From Pallidibacillus pasinlerensis (GTDB lineage Bacteria > Bacillota > Bacilli > Bacillales > Caldibacillaceae), in contig NZ_JAACYS010000010.1 of assembly GCF_009996845.1 (NCBI RefSeq), positions 1-61,605 on the forward strand: a stretch of DNA of 61,605 bases. Direction: 5' to 3'. This document shows positions 38,580 through 47,932 of this stretch, piece by piece (position 1 is the first letter of the stretch; each line of letters starts with the position of its first letter). The notes below the pieces were generated by a model. The model had not been told where the DNA came from and did not search any database. It saw only the letters and a program-made list of their open reading frames with translations. A program made the position numbers and the translations under genes.

Positions 38580-38942
38580 TTAACATCTTATATTATTTAC
38601 TAAAAATTTTGTATGAACATGTATGTTCGCCTGTAGTAAAACGGATGCAATATGCTTATCTGGTGCTGTTGCTACCTCGCGATACGTGCGATCAATATAC
38701 AAATGCTTTGCCTCAGGAAACTCCCGCTTAAATTGTTTACGCAACTTTTCTCCTGAATTATCCGCATCTACAAGTATAAATACTTCCTTGTCGTATAAGC
38801 AATCAATAATTTCATCTAATCGACTTAAACTTAACGTTCCATTCGTACAAATTATTTCCACCGGTTCATTTACAACATTTTCGACCTTTCGTTTATCCGT
38901 TTTACCTTCCACGATTATTACTTTTTCAACAAATCGAATCAT
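38580..38942 (-). CDS. yusF: YusF, stand-alone Toprim-domain protein
   Basis: A 120-residue single Toprim domain of the small OLD/RNase M5-like type. The glutamate of VIIVEGKTDK (about residues 8-17) and the DxD of FILVDADNSGEKLRKQF are the metal-binding residues. It may nick or process RNA or DNA; RNase M5 has a similar beginning but a longer C-terminus and matures 5S rRNA. ATG 38942 has AGGTG just upstream; GTG 38951 is in frame but lies inside that site. Confidence 0.85.
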   Translation of the reverse strand: MIRFVEKVIIVEGKTDKRKVENVVNEPVEIICTNGTLSLSRLDEIIDCLYDKEVFILVDADNSGEKLRKQFKREFPEAKHLYIDRTYREVATAPDKHIASVLLQANIHVHTKFLVNNIRC

Positions 38943-39062
38943 ATTGATCACCTGTTTATTTTTAATTAAAAACAGAAACTTGTTTACTCATAAATTATGT
39001 GTAAAAAATAAAAAGTGAACGAAATTCCAAAAAAAACTTTCACACTATAATATGGGTAAAAC

Positions 39063-39089
39063 AAAAACGTCTGATTGATTCAGACGTTT
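39063..39089 (-). terminator. Terminator of gcvH
   Basis: AAACGTCTGA (39065-39074) pairs with TCAGACGTTT (39080-39089), with a short loop and TTTTTG on the minus-strand 3' side, 36 bp after the gcvH stop. Confidence 0.88.
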
Positions 39090-39124
39090 CAATATGGACT
39101 TAAAACCAAAAAATATCTCACTCT

Positions 39125-39505
39125 TTATTCACTGATTAATTTATCATACTCTTCCGGTGTTAAAAGCTTTTCCACTTCGCTTAAGTCAGTAGCCTCTAGT
39201 TCAATCATCCATGCTTGTTCATATGGAGATTCATTAACTAATTCTGGGCTATCGTTTAACTCTTCATTAACCGCAACAACTTTACCACTTATTGGTGCGT
39301 ATAATTCAGAGACAGTTTTAACAGACTCAACACTGCCAAATGGTTCGTTCACTTTTAATTCCGTACCTACTTCTGGCAATTCAACGAAAACAATATCTCC
39401 TAGCTCGGATTGAGCAAAGTCAGTAATACCGACGCGAACAGTATTTCCTTCAACTTTTACCCATTCATGTTCTTCTGAATAACGTAATTCTTTTGGTAAA
39501 GCCAT
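39125..39505 (-). CDS. gcvH: Glycine cleavage system H protein GcvH
   Basis: A 126-residue lipoyl-carrying protein. The lipoylation lysine lies in [19 protein letters not shown] (about residue 63) and the start YSEEHEWVK is typical. It shuttles the aminomethyl group between P and T proteins; in Bacillus it is also the first acceptor in lipoic acid relay by LipM/LipL. No other gcv gene is in the window, matching its separate location in B. subtilis. RBS GGAGGG precedes ATG 39505. Confidence 0.97.
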   Translation of the reverse strand: MALPKELRYSEEHEWVKVEGNTVRVGITDFAQSELGDIVFVELPEVGTELKVNEPFGSVESVKTVSELYAPISGKVVAVNEELNDSPELVNESPYEQAWMIELEATDLSEVEKLLTPEEYDKLISE

Positions 39506-39588
39506 GACTATCCCTCCAATTAAAATATGTAGTTAATCCCATCATACAAGAAGTAATCTTTGTCTTGCAATAGAAATATATTAAGTAG

Positions 39589-39945
39589 TTAATTCCAAGT
39601 TTTTGCAAATTCTTCTTCTTTAAAACCGACAGTTACCTTATTTCCGTCAGTTACAATTGGTCGTTTAATTAAATAACCATCGGATGCAAGTAATTCAAGT
39701 AATTCTTCCTCACTTGATGTTTTAACACGGTCTTTTAATCCAAGTTCACGGTATTTTTTACCACTTGTATTAAAAAACTTTTTCAATTCTAATCCGCTTT
39801 TTTTGTACAAGTCTTCTAACTGTTCTTTTGAAGGCGGATTATCAATAATATGTATAGCTTCATATTCAACTTGATGTTCATCGAGCCAATTTTTTGCTTT
39901 TCGGCATGTACCACATTTCGGATACCAGTAAAAAGTTAATGCCAT
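39589..39945 (-). CDS. yusI: YusI, ArsC/Spx-family thioredoxin-fold protein
   Basis: A 118-residue ArsC/Spx family protein with CGTCRKAKNWLDEH (CxxC, about residues 11-14) and the C-terminal LIKRPIVTDGNKVTVGFKEEEF found throughout the family. Spx binds RNA polymerase under disulfide stress and ArsC reduces arsenate, but YusI has the longer ArsC-like RPI segment without known function. It is located 83 bp upstream of gcvH in the same direction. Confidence 0.87.
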   Translation of the reverse strand: MALTFYWYPKCGTCRKAKNWLDEHQVEYEAIHIIDNPPSKEQLEDLYKKSGLELKKFFNTSGKKYRELGLKDRVKTSSEEELLELLASDGYLIKRPIVTDGNKVTVGFKEEEFAKTWN

Positions 39946-40057
39946 TTTAACACCACCAATAATACTATTTATTAATATATACTGATATTATATCACGAAT
40001 GCGTACATTAACGAATTTATATAGTTCCTGACTATTTAATAATCATTCAAACTCATT

Positions 40058-40086
40058 AAAGGGACTGACATTTATGCCAGCCCCTT
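40058..40086 (-). terminator. Terminator-like hairpin after fadE
   Basis: AAAGGGACTG (40058-40067) pairs with CAGCCCCTT (40078-40086) with G-U pairing, 37 bp beyond the fadE stop. The T-run is poor, so assignment is tentative. Confidence 0.5.
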
Positions 40087-40123
40087 CAAGTTAAAACATA
40101 TTTTATTATTAATTTGAAGATCA

Positions 40124-41908
40124 TTAAACAACATATTTCTCTTTTTCAATTATCGTTGCTGCCGCTTCACGCTTTTTCGCAATTACATTAATTGGATTGT
40201 GGCGTGTTAATTTACGTAAAGCTGATAACATCATACGTAAATTATCTCCATCTGCAACTGCAACAATTGTTTCTTTTGCATCACTTTCAATTCGGTTAAA
40301 GGCTTCTTGACAGAAAATCTCAGTATAAAGTAGTTTTTGTTTGCTGTTTTCTAATCCGTCACGCTCAATTGCTTTTTCAGTACGTAAAACAACGGATTCC
40401 ATTGCATAAATGTGCGAAACAATATCAGCAAAATTCACTAAAATTTCTTGTTCTTTATCAAGTTCTTGACCGTATTTTTGTAATGCAAGTCCAGCTGACA
40501 TTAAAGCAACTTTTTTCGCATTGCGCACTAAATATTTTTCTTGTGCTAATGGTTCATCACCTGGCTCTTCAGGCATTAACATCATAATTTCTTCTTGAAG
40601 GCTTTGTGCTTTTTCTAGTAATGGTAACTCACCTTTAAAGGCTTTTCTTACAAAAGTTCCTGGTACTAGTAGACGGTTAATCTCGTTTGTTCCTTCAAAA
40701 ATACGGTTAATACGAGAGTCACGATATGCACGCTCAATTTCATACTCTTCCATAAAACCGTATCCACCATGTATTTGAACACCTTCATCAACTACGTGAT
40801 CTAACACTTCTGTATTAAAGAACTTGTTTAGTGAGCACTCAATTGCATATTCCGCAATTGCTGCAGCAATTTCTTTACCGTCTTTTTGTTCTTCTTCCGT
40901 TAGTTGCTTCATTTTTTCTTCAAAAAGACCTACTGTGCGATATACAGCACTTTCTGCAGCATAAATTTCTGAAGCTAAAGTTGCTAATTTTTCTTTTGTT
41001 AAATTGAAGCTAGAAATTGGAGTATGAAATTGTTTGCGTTCATTTGCATATTTAACGGTAATTTCAAAGGCACTTTTCGCACCGCCGACTGCGCCAACAC
41101 CAAGTTTATAACGTCCAATATTTAAAATGTTAAATGCAATTTTGTGACCTTTACCAATTTCACCAAGAACATTTTCAACCGGTACTTGTGCATCTTCTAA
41201 AATTAATGTACGAGTTGATGAGCTCTTAATCCCCATTTTCTTTTCTTCTGCACCGACTGATACACCAGGGTATTCACGTTCTACAATGAAAGCTGTGAAT
41301 TTCTCACCATCAATTTTCGCATATACGACAAACACATCAGCAAAACCAGCGTTCGTAATCCATTGTTTTTCCCCGTTTAAAATATAATGTGTACCATCTG
41401 CATTTAATTTTGCAGTTGTTTTCGCTCCAAGTGCATCAGATCCTGAACCAGGTTCCGTTAATGCATAAGCTGCTAACAATTCACCTGTGGCTAATTTTGG
41501 TAAATATTTTTTCTTTTGTTCTTCATTTCCAAACAATACGATCGGTAAGGAACCAATCCCTACATGGGCACCATGGGAAATTGAAAACCCACCAGCACGG
41601 GCCATTTTTTCTGCAATTAATGCAGACGTTATTTTATCTAGTCCAAACCCACCATACTCTTCAGGTACATCTGTACCAAGTAATCCGAGTTCACCAGCTT
41701 TTTTTAGTAATCGTACTGAATGGTCAAATTCGTGATTTTCCAACTTTTCAATAACTGGTAAAACTTCATTTTCAACGTATTCCTCTGTTGTCTTTGCGAT
41801 CATTTCATGTTCTTCAGTGAAATCTTCGGGTGTATACACTTGTTCTGGACGAATTTCATCAATTAGAAAGCTTCCGCCTTTCACTACTTGTTCTACAGAT
41901 TTTGACAT
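40124..41908 (-). CDS. fadE: Acyl-CoA dehydrogenase FadE (YusJ)
   Basis: A 594-residue FAD enzyme that introduces the trans-2 double bond in acyl-CoA, the first step of beta-oxidation. It has the acyl-CoA dehydrogenase signature YALTEPGSGSDALGAKTTA (about residues 152-170), the FAD block QWITNAGFAD, the glutamate-base region VQIHGGYGFMEEYEIER (about 390) and a C-terminal extension typical of the long Bacillus form. The start ATG 41908 has AAGGGGGAA upstream; an open frame to 42004 adds only random residues. It is third in fadN-fadA-fadE, after a 190-bp gap holding a strong hairpin. Confidence 0.95.
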   Translation of the reverse strand: MSKSVEQVVKGGSFLIDEIRPEQVYTPEDFTEEHEMIAKTTEEYVENEVLPVIEKLENHEFDHSVRLLKKAGELGLLGTDVPEEYGGFGLDKITSALIAEKMARAGGFSISHGAHVGIGSLPIVLFGNEEQKKKYLPKLATGELLAAYALTEPGSGSDALGAKTTAKLNADGTHYILNGEKQWITNAGFADVFVVYAKIDGEKFTAFIVEREYPGVSVGAEEKKMGIKSSSTRTLILEDAQVPVENVLGEIGKGHKIAFNILNIGRYKLGVGAVGGAKSAFEITVKYANERKQFHTPISSFNLTKEKLATLASEIYAAESAVYRTVGLFEEKMKQLTEEEQKDGKEIAAAIAEYAIECSLNKFFNTEVLDHVVDEGVQIHGGYGFMEEYEIERAYRDSRINRIFEGTNEINRLLVPGTFVRKAFKGELPLLEKAQSLQEEIMMLMPEEPGDEPLAQEKYLVRNAKKVALMSAGLALQKYGQELDKEQEILVNFADIVSHIYAMESVVLRTEKAIERDGLENSKQKLLYTEIFCQEAFNRIESDAKETIVAVADGDNLRMMLSALRKLTRHNPINVIAKKREAAATIIEKEKYVV

Positions 41909-41965
41909 ATTAAACTTCCCCCTTATAAAAATTTCTTTGTTCGTAATCAATTGTCTATTGGTTTT

Positions 41966-42002
41966 GTTGGGCTTCACGTATTTTATATACGAGAAGCCCA
42001 AC
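41966..42002. other. Strong stem-loop between fadA and fadE
   Basis: GTTGGGCTTC-CGTAT (41966-41981) pairs with ATACG-GAAGCCCAAC (41987-42002) with one mismatch and a 5-nt loop. No T-run follows on the operon strand, but one follows on the plus strand (ATTTTTATTC). It may be a processing or stability element in the fad mRNA. Confidence 0.7.
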
Positions 42003-42097
42003 ATTTTTATTCTTTTTTAAGGTCGCGTTTGTCAGATTGAGTGTTTGAGTGTATTGAAGATAAAGGTAATCTATTTAAATCTTAGAAACTATAATTC

Positions 42098-43273
42098 CTA
42101 TAATAATTCAAAGACTCCGGCGGCTCCCATTCCACCACCGATACACATTGTCACAACACCAAACTGGACGTCCCTTCTTCTCATTTCATGAATAAGTGAT
42201 AATGTTAATTTTGCACCTGTACATCCGAGTGGGTGACCGAGAGCAATCGCACCACCGTTCACATTGACAATATCTTCATCTAAACCTAACTCACGAATAA
42301 CTTGAATGGACTGGGAAGCAAAAGCTTCATTTAATTCGAATAGTCCAATATCTGACAGTTCCAGACCAGCTAATTTTAATGCTTTTGGTACCGCTACAAT
42401 TGGACCAATTCCCATTACTTCTGGTGGTACGCCACCAACAGCAAAGGAACGGAATTTTGCTAGTGGCTTTAACCCTTCAGCTTCAGCTTTTTCACGGTCC
42501 ATTAATAGGACACTTGCTGCACCATCACTCATTTGTGAAGAGTTCCCAGCCGTTACCGAACCCTTAGCAGCAAAAGCAGGCCTTAAGTTTGCTAAAACTT
42601 CCATCGTTGTATTTGGTCTAACTCCTTCATCTGTATCAAATACAACTTGTTTTTCTACCAATTTATTATTTTCATCTACAGACCGAATCGTCACATCAAC
42701 TGGGACAATTTCTTCTTTAAATTTTTCATTCTTAATTGCTTCAGCTGCCCTTTGATGACTACGAACAGCAAACGCATCTTGTTCTTCACGAGTAATGCCA
42801 TACTTGTTTGCAACTTGTTCCGCTGTATGTCCCATGCTCATATAGTATTCCGGTGCTGTTTCTGCTAGTTTCGCATTTGGGCGAATCACATTTCCTGTCA
42901 TTGGCACCATACTCATGGATTCCACTCCACCTGCGAGAACTGCTTCTGCACCACCAAGCATGATTTTCTCAGCACCGTAGGCAATTGATTGTAATCCTGA
43001 TGAACAAAATCTATTTATTGTAATTGCAGGTGTCGTATATGGTACCCCAGCTAATGCGCCTATATTTCTAGCTATATTTAACCCTTGTTCTGCTTCAGGC
43101 ATAGCACATCCCATTATTAAGTCGTCAATTGGTCCATCATAATTGTCTGCTCGCCTTAACGTTTCTTTCACTACTAAAGCACCTAAATCATCCGGACGGA
43201 CGTTGGCAAGTGTCCCCTTTTTTGCCCGTCCGACAGGTGTACGTGCACCGGAGACGATCACCGCTTCTCTCAT
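42098..43273 (-). CDS. fadA: Acetyl-CoA acyltransferase (thiolase) FadA (YusK)
   Basis: A 391-residue thiolase that cleaves 3-ketoacyl-CoA with CoA to acetyl-CoA and a shortened acyl-CoA. The acyl-carrying Cys is in [16 protein letters not shown] (about residue 90), and the C-terminal [11 protein letters not shown] and CIGGGMGAA supply His and the second Cys. ATG 43273 has AAGGGGGAAC upstream; ten more residues in frame have no site. It follows fadN by about 60 bp. Confidence 0.95.
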   Translation of the reverse strand: MREAVIVSGARTPVGRAKKGTLANVRPDDLGALVVKETLRRADNYDGPIDDLIMGCAMPEAEQGLNIARNIGALAGVPYTTPAITINRFCSSGLQSIAYGAEKIMLGGAEAVLAGGVESMSMVPMTGNVIRPNAKLAETAPEYYMSMGHTAEQVANKYGITREEQDAFAVRSHQRAAEAIKNEKFKEEIVPVDVTIRSVDENNKLVEKQVVFDTDEGVRPNTTMEVLANLRPAFAAKGSVTAGNSSQMSDGAASVLLMDREKAEAEGLKPLAKFRSFAVGGVPPEVMGIGPIVAVPKALKLAGLELSDIGLFELNEAFASQSIQVIRELGLDEDIVNVNGGAIALGHPLGCTGAKLTLSLIHEMRRRDVQFGVVTMCIGGGMGAAGVFELL

Positions 43274-43334
43274 TTTAGTTCCCCCTTTGTTACTAGATTG
43301 CAATTAATTTCGTGTTTCGATTATGCTTACCTAA

Positions 43335-45719
43335 TTAATTACGTAACGGCTTACCTTTCATAAGCATGTATTGCATTCTTTGTTGCGTTTTTATTTCACT
43401 AATTAAGCTAATAAACGCTTCTCTTTCTAAATCTAATAAATATTGTTCGTCGACTTTTGTACCATAAGGTAAGTTTCCACCAGCTAACACATATGCTAAT
43501 TTTTTAGCAATATGAAGGTCATATTCAGATATATAACCAGATAAATGCATTCCTTGAGCAGCTAATAGTAATGTTGCATATCCAGTTTCACCAACGACTG
43601 GAACTTTCTTTCGAACTGGTGGTACATAGCCATTGTCATGTAGTTCAATAACCCATTGTTTAGCATCGTAAATACGATGATCTGGATTTTTACTAATACG
43701 GTCCAAGTTGTTCAAGAAGCCGTTTTCTCTTGCTTCTTCAGCAGAAGTTGAAACTTTAGCCATCGCAACTGTTTCGAACACTTTATTAGCTACATTTTGT
43801 AAATCGACTTTGACACCCTTTGGAAGGCTATTTAAATGTTTAATGTATAATTCTTTAGTTCCGCCACCACCAGGTATTAAACCAACGCCAACTTCAACAA
43901 GTCCGATATAACTTTCTGGAGAAGCTTGAATTCTTGCAGCAGGTAAAATAACTTCTGCTCCACCACCTAAAGCCATTTGATGTGGTGCCGCCACGACCGG
44001 TTTTGCGCTATATTTAATTTTCATCATCGCTTGTTGGAACTGGCGAATAACGAAATCAAGTTCATCAAAGTTATCATCTTGAGCTTCCATAAGCATTAGC
44101 GCAATGTTTGCACCTACACAGAAGTTTTTACCTTGATTTGCAAGAACTAATCCTTTGTAGTTCTTCTCAACTTCATCAATTGCTCTATTAATCATTTGAA
44201 TAATATCTAAACCAATTGCATTATTAGGTGAATGGAACTCTAATAAAGCTACGCCATCGCCTATATCGATTAAGCTTGCACCTGAGTTTTTCTGAATGAC
44301 TCGATTTTGCTTTTTCAGCAATCGTAAGTTAATTTCCTTTTCGTTTTGCGGAACTCGTTTATATTCACCATGATCGTAATAATATACAGTACCTTCCTCT
44401 TCTTTATAGAAGGAAGTAAAGCCTGTTCCAACCATCTCTTTGACCCAACCTGGAACGGCTAAACCTTCTTTTTCCATCCGATCAATGGATTTTTCTACTC
44501 CAATTGCATCCCAAGCTTCAAATGGTCCTTGTTCCCAACCAAATCCCCATTTCATTGCATTATCAATTGAGACAATGTCATCAGCAATTTCATATAGAAG
44601 TTCTGCACTATATATTAATGTAGGTGCAAAAACATTCCATAATAGTTGTCCTGCACGATCATCGGTATAAATTAATGTTTTTAATTTTGCGCTCGTTCCT
44701 TTTTGTTGCTTCGCTAGTTCGATTGATGGCGTTTTCATTTTTTTGCGAGGTTCGTATTCTAACGTTTTAGGGTTTAACTCTAAAATATCCTTACCTTTTT
44801 TCAAGTAAAAGCCTTGACCTGTTTTTGAACCAAGCCAGCCTTTCTCTAGCATTTTTTCTAGCAGTTCAGGAACTGTAAATACTTCTTTTTCTTCTCCTTC
44901 TACTTGTTCACGAACGTTGTTTGCCACATGTACGAAAGTATCTAATCCTACTACATCTAAAGTACGGAATGTGGCACTTTTTGGACGACCAATTAATGGT
45001 CCTGTAACAGAATCTACTTCTCCGATGGAGTAGCCGTTTTGCAAAACTTCACGTAATGTAATTAACAAACCATATGTCCCGATTCGGTTAGCAATAAAGT
45101 TCGGTGTATCCTTTGCTAATACGACTCCTTTGCCGAGTACATCTTCTCCAAATTTTTGCATGAATGTAACAACTTCCGGAGCCGTATCCTTCGTTGGAAT
45201 TACTTCCAATAATTTCAAATAACGTGGTGGGTTAAAAAAGTGAGTGCCTAAAAAGTGCTTTTTAAAATCTTCAGAACGACCTTCAGCCATAGCATTTACA
45301 GAAATACCGGATGTATTTGAACTTACAATGCTACCTGGTTTACGATACTTATCTATTTTTTCGAAGACGGATTTCTTTATATCAAGTCTTTCAGTAACAA
45401 CCTCAATAATCCAATCTACTTCTTTTAATCTTTCTAAATCATCTTCTAAATTTACCGACTCTATTAAAGCAATATTATCTTTAGAAGTTAATGGAGCAGG
45501 TTTTTGCTTTAATAGTTTTTGTTTATTTGTTTCAACAATTCGATTACGAACTTGACGATTATCAAGTGTTAATCCTTTTTCTTCTTCGTCTTTCGTAAGT
45601 TCAGAAGGGACAATGTCATATAATAATGTAGGTATTCCGATATTTGCTAAATGTGCAGCAATACCAGACCCCATAACCCCCGATCCGATTACAGCTGCTT
45701 TTCTAATCTGTTGTACCAA
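43335..45719 (-). CDS. fadN: 3-hydroxyacyl-CoA dehydrogenase/enoyl-CoA hydratase FadN (YusL)
   Basis: A 794-residue bifunctional beta-oxidation enzyme. The N-terminal half is an NAD-dependent 3-hydroxyacyl-CoA dehydrogenase: GSGVMGSGIA (about residues 12-21), NTSGISVNAMAE, HFFNPPRYLKLLEVIP. The C-terminal half is a crotonase-type hydratase with GKNFCVGANIALM (oxyanion hole) and ALGGGAEVILPAAR. This order is opposite to E. coli FadB but normal for Bacillus FadN. TTG 45719 is the start, 7 nt after AAAGGGGG; GTG/ATG alternatives upstream lie in the site and operator. First gene of the operon. Confidence 0.95.
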   Translation of the reverse strand: MVQQIRKAAVIGSGVMGSGIAAHLANIGIPTLLYDIVPSELTKDEEEKGLTLDNRQVRNRIVETNKQKLLKQKPAPLTSKDNIALIESVNLEDDLERLKEVDWIIEVVTERLDIKKSVFEKIDKYRKPGSIVSSNTSGISVNAMAEGRSEDFKKHFLGTHFFNPPRYLKLLEVIPTKDTAPEVVTFMQKFGEDVLGKGVVLAKDTPNFIANRIGTYGLLITLREVLQNGYSIGEVDSVTGPLIGRPKSATFRTLDVVGLDTFVHVANNVREQVEGEEKEVFTVPELLEKMLEKGWLGSKTGQGFYLKKGKDILELNPKTLEYEPRKKMKTPSIELAKQQKGTSAKLKTLIYTDDRAGQLLWNVFAPTLIYSAELLYEIADDIVSIDNAMKWGFGWEQGPFEAWDAIGVEKSIDRMEKEGLAVPGWVKEMVGTGFTSFYKEEEGTVYYYDHGEYKRVPQNEKEINLRLLKKQNRVIQKNSGASLIDIGDGVALLEFHSPNNAIGLDIIQMINRAIDEVEKNYKGLVLANQGKNFCVGANIALMLMEAQDDNFDELDFVIRQFQQAMMKIKYSAKPVVAAPHQMALGGGAEVILPAARIQASPESYIGLVEVGVGLIPGGGGTKELYIKHLNSLPKGVKVDLQNVANKVFETVAMAKVSTSAEEARENGFLNNLDRISKNPDHRIYDAKQWVIELHDNGYVPPVRKKVPVVGETGYATLLLAAQGMHLSGYISEYDLHIAKKLAYVLAGGNLPYGTKVDEQYLLDLEREAFISLISEIKTQQRMQYMLMKGKPLRN

Positions 45720-45741
45720 CTTTCTTCCCCCTTTGCTTTCT

Positions 45742-45759
45742 TGAATGAACACTCATTCA
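45742..45759. promoter_or_regulatory. FadR-type operator upstream of fadN
   Basis: TGAATGAACACTCATTCA is an 18-bp palindrome with TGAATGA arms, matching the Bacillus FadR (YsiA) consensus TGAATGANTANTCATTCA at nearly all positions. It lies 22 bp before the fadN start. Long-chain acyl-CoA would release the repressor and allow fadNAE transcription. Confidence 0.85.
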
Positions 45760-45917
45760 TTATTATTTTAAAAAAAGAGAACTTCGTCTACATAATTTAA
45801 TATATAAGAATTTTTTCAACATTGCAACATAAAAGTTTATATTTATTTTATTTTATGAAAAATCAATTAAATTATTGCCTAAAACAGTTATTATTTCGTA
45901 TTTTATTTCCTTTATTA

Positions 45918-46139
45918 TTATATATTTATAGTTTTTCGGATAAATCTTTCATCATATCCTAATCTTTCTGATGCTTCTTTGGCCGCCTCTTTTACAACCC
46001 TAATAATTGTTGGAATTTTATAATCTTGCATACGCTGAATTGGACCAACTACTGTGAGAGCTGAGACGACTTTACCTTTCCAATCGCGAATTGGTGCTGC
46101 TACTGACCTTGTTCCTTCTGTAATCTCTTCACTGCTCGT
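45918..46139 (-). pseudogene. C-terminal fragment of an IclR-family regulator
   Basis: About 70 codons open on the minus strand read EEITEGTRSVAAPIRDWKG, then KVVSALTVVGPIQRM and a final KEAAKEASERLGYDERFI before a stop at 45918. This is the end of the IclR effector-binding domain. A TGA directly precedes the match, and neither the rest of the effector domain nor the N-terminal helix-turn-helix is present. No start or ribosome binding site is seen. It is divergent from the aldehyde dehydrogenase fragment, an arrangement usual for an IclR regulator and its catabolic genes. Confidence 0.8.
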
Positions 46140-46198
46140 TGCGTCTCAGCCAAGGAGCAACATTTGAAAATTTTCATTGCATTTTTTACTGAAGTGAG

Positions 46199-46490
46199 TT
46201 GATAGATTTGTTCGAAGACGATTTTTCTAATGGGAATTATATTCCATTTAAAAATGAAGAAACATTCGAAAACATTAACCCGGCAACGGAAGAAGTACTC
46301 GGTTATGTCGCTAAAGGTTCGAAAGAAGATGAAGCTGTCTCAACTGTCCGAAAATCACTTAAAGGTGAGTGGAGCAAACTAACTACTCAAGAACGTTCAA
46401 AAATTTTACGTAAAGTGGGCGATTTGATTTTAGAGCGAAAAGCTGAATTAGCTACTTTAGAAACGTTAAATACAGGTATCCCAAGCCCTT
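46199..46490 (+). pseudogene. N-terminal fragment of an aldehyde dehydrogenase
   Basis: About 97 codons match the start of NAD-dependent aldehyde dehydrogenases: NGNYIPF, FENINPATEEVLGYVAKGSKEDE, and [29 protein letters not shown]. The enzyme (normally about 490 residues) is then cut and fused to unrelated sequence near 46485; catalytic Glu and Cys are lost. TTG 46199 lies after GAAGTGAG and is a weak start. By neighbours it may have been a semialdehyde dehydrogenase of a ring-cleavage pathway. Confidence 0.8.
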
Positions 46491-46493
46491 TGT

Positions 46494-46700
46494 ATGTATG
46501 TGTTTGAGCCTGGTGGTAACCGCGTTGAATTATTCGGTGATTCAGGATACTTAATCTTTGACCCTGAGTGGGAACCGATTACTTGGACCGAAAATGAACT
46601 AGAAAGAGCGATTATTTTCTACGGTGCACCACTACCAGATACTTACTTCACATACGGAACGCCAGATATTAAAACAAAAGAACTAGTTAAAAATAAATAA
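46494..46700 (+). pseudogene. C-terminal fragment of an extradiol (catechol 2,3-) dioxygenase
   Basis: The frame reads [25 protein letters not shown] followed by [18 protein letters not shown]. The segment [11 protein letters not shown] contains the C-terminal glutamate iron ligand and the tail is typical of catechol 2,3-dioxygenases. Only the last 68 of about 300 residues remain, without the two His iron ligands. It begins in a different frame from the aldehyde dehydrogenase piece, so the junction gives no fusion enzyme. Confidence 0.8.
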
Positions 46701-46708
46701 TTAACTTA

Positions 46709-46748
46709 AGCCCCAACTGTTTCTACTTTTAAAACGGTTGGGGCTATA
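46709..46748 (+). terminator. Terminator of the lost dioxygenase gene
   Basis: AGCCCCAACTGTTT (46709-46722) pairs with AAACGGTTGGGGCT (46732-46745), a 14-bp stem, just after the fragment stop. It also faces fadM from the other side. Confidence 0.8.
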
Positions 46749-46795
46749 ATATTGTATTCTAAATCAAGAATTACACTATTACATCAATCAATAAT

Positions 46796-47713
46796 TTATC
46801 GCTTAAATAAATTTTTAATTAAAAACCATACATTCGCCGGTCGTTCGGCAAGTCTTCTCATATAATAACCATACCAGTCTGTCCCATAAGGTACATATAC
46901 ACGCAATGGATATCCTTGTTCGCTAAGCTCCATTTGCCGATCTGTCCGAATACCATATAACATTTGAAATTCATATTTTTCTTTTGGAATGTCTAATTCC
47001 TCTACTAACTGTTTCGTATATTCTATGATCGCATCATCATGGGTTGCAACAGCTGTAAAATTTCCATTTTCCATATGAATCCGAATGATTTTTTTAAAAT
47101 TATCGTCTACATCTTTTTTTTCAGGAAAAGCAACTTCTGAAGATTCTTTATAAGCTCCTTTTACGAGGCGCAGACTTGCAGAATATGTATCTAAGTCTTT
47201 TATATCATCTTCAGCCCTGTATAAATAAGCTTGGATAACCGTCCCTAAATGTTCATATTCCTTTCTAAAAGTTTTATAGATTTGCAACGTCTTTTCACAA
47301 CGCTCATAATCTTCCATATCAATTGTAACAAACACTTGATGTTCTCTCGCTTTATCAATAATGCGCCTAAAATTACTCATAACTAACTCTTCTGATATAT
47401 CTAAACCTAAAGAAGTTAATTTTAAGGAAACTTGTGCATTTAGTTTTTCCTTACCTATCGCCTCAATTGTTTTTATCGTTTGATCTGTCATATTATTTGC
47501 TTCTGCTTCACTATTCACAAATTCACCTAAGTAGTCAACTGTGACGACTAGACCTTTTTGATTCAAATCTTTTATCACTTCAACAGCCTGGTCAACCGTT
47601 TCACCAGCTACAAATCGGGATGCCCCTAGACGCAGGCCATATTTTTTAGCCAACCTAGTTAATGTGTTATTTTTTGATAAAAATAAGAAGAAATTACGTA
47701 ACAAGTTTTCCAC
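46796..47713 (-). CDS. fadM: Proline dehydrogenase FadM/PutB-type (YusM)
   Basis: A 305-residue single-domain proline dehydrogenase that oxidises proline to 1-pyrroline-5-carboxylate with FAD. It has the barrel blocks GLVVTVDYLGEFVNSE, SLKLTSLGLDIS, VTIDMEDY, RLVKGAYKES, and the C-terminal YEFQMLYGIRTDRQ and VYVPYGTDWYGYYMRRLAER with the substrate-binding Arg pair. GTG 47713 is the start with AAGGGGGAG 7 nt upstream. In B. subtilis this gene also follows the yusL-K-J set. A cre-like site lies upstream. Confidence 0.92.
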   Translation of the reverse strand: MENLLRNFFLFLSKNNTLTRLAKKYGLRLGASRFVAGETVDQAVEVIKDLNQKGLVVTVDYLGEFVNSEAEANNMTDQTIKTIEAIGKEKLNAQVSLKLTSLGLDISEELVMSNFRRIIDKAREHQVFVTIDMEDYERCEKTLQIYKTFRKEYEHLGTVIQAYLYRAEDDIKDLDTYSASLRLVKGAYKESSEVAFPEKKDVDDNFKKIIRIHMENGNFTAVATHDDAIIEYTKQLVEELDIPKEKYEFQMLYGIRTDRQMELSEQGYPLRVYVPYGTDWYGYYMRRLAERPANVWFLIKNLFKR

Positions 47714-47802
47714 GTTGCATCTCCCCCTTGCAAAACAAAAATTATTGAATTTTAAAAAAGTTTATACTCATATAATTTTATCACAGAATAAAAACAACGT
47801 AT

Positions 47803-47817
47803 ATGGAAACGTTTTCG
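47803..47817. promoter_or_regulatory. Putative cre site (CcpA) upstream of fadM
   Basis: ATGGAAACGTTTTCG fits the cre consensus WTGNAANCGNWNNCW at 14 of 15 positions, about 90 bp before the fadM start. This would tie proline oxidation to carbon catabolite control. Confidence 0.6.
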
Positions 47818-47932
47818 GAATTAAAATATATTTTTTCTTTTTCCCAACTTAAAAACCTTCTTAAATTTTTACATAGTTTTTGATATAGATGGAAACCTAT
47901 ATTTGATAAAAATTTGTTTAAGGAGGTTTAAC

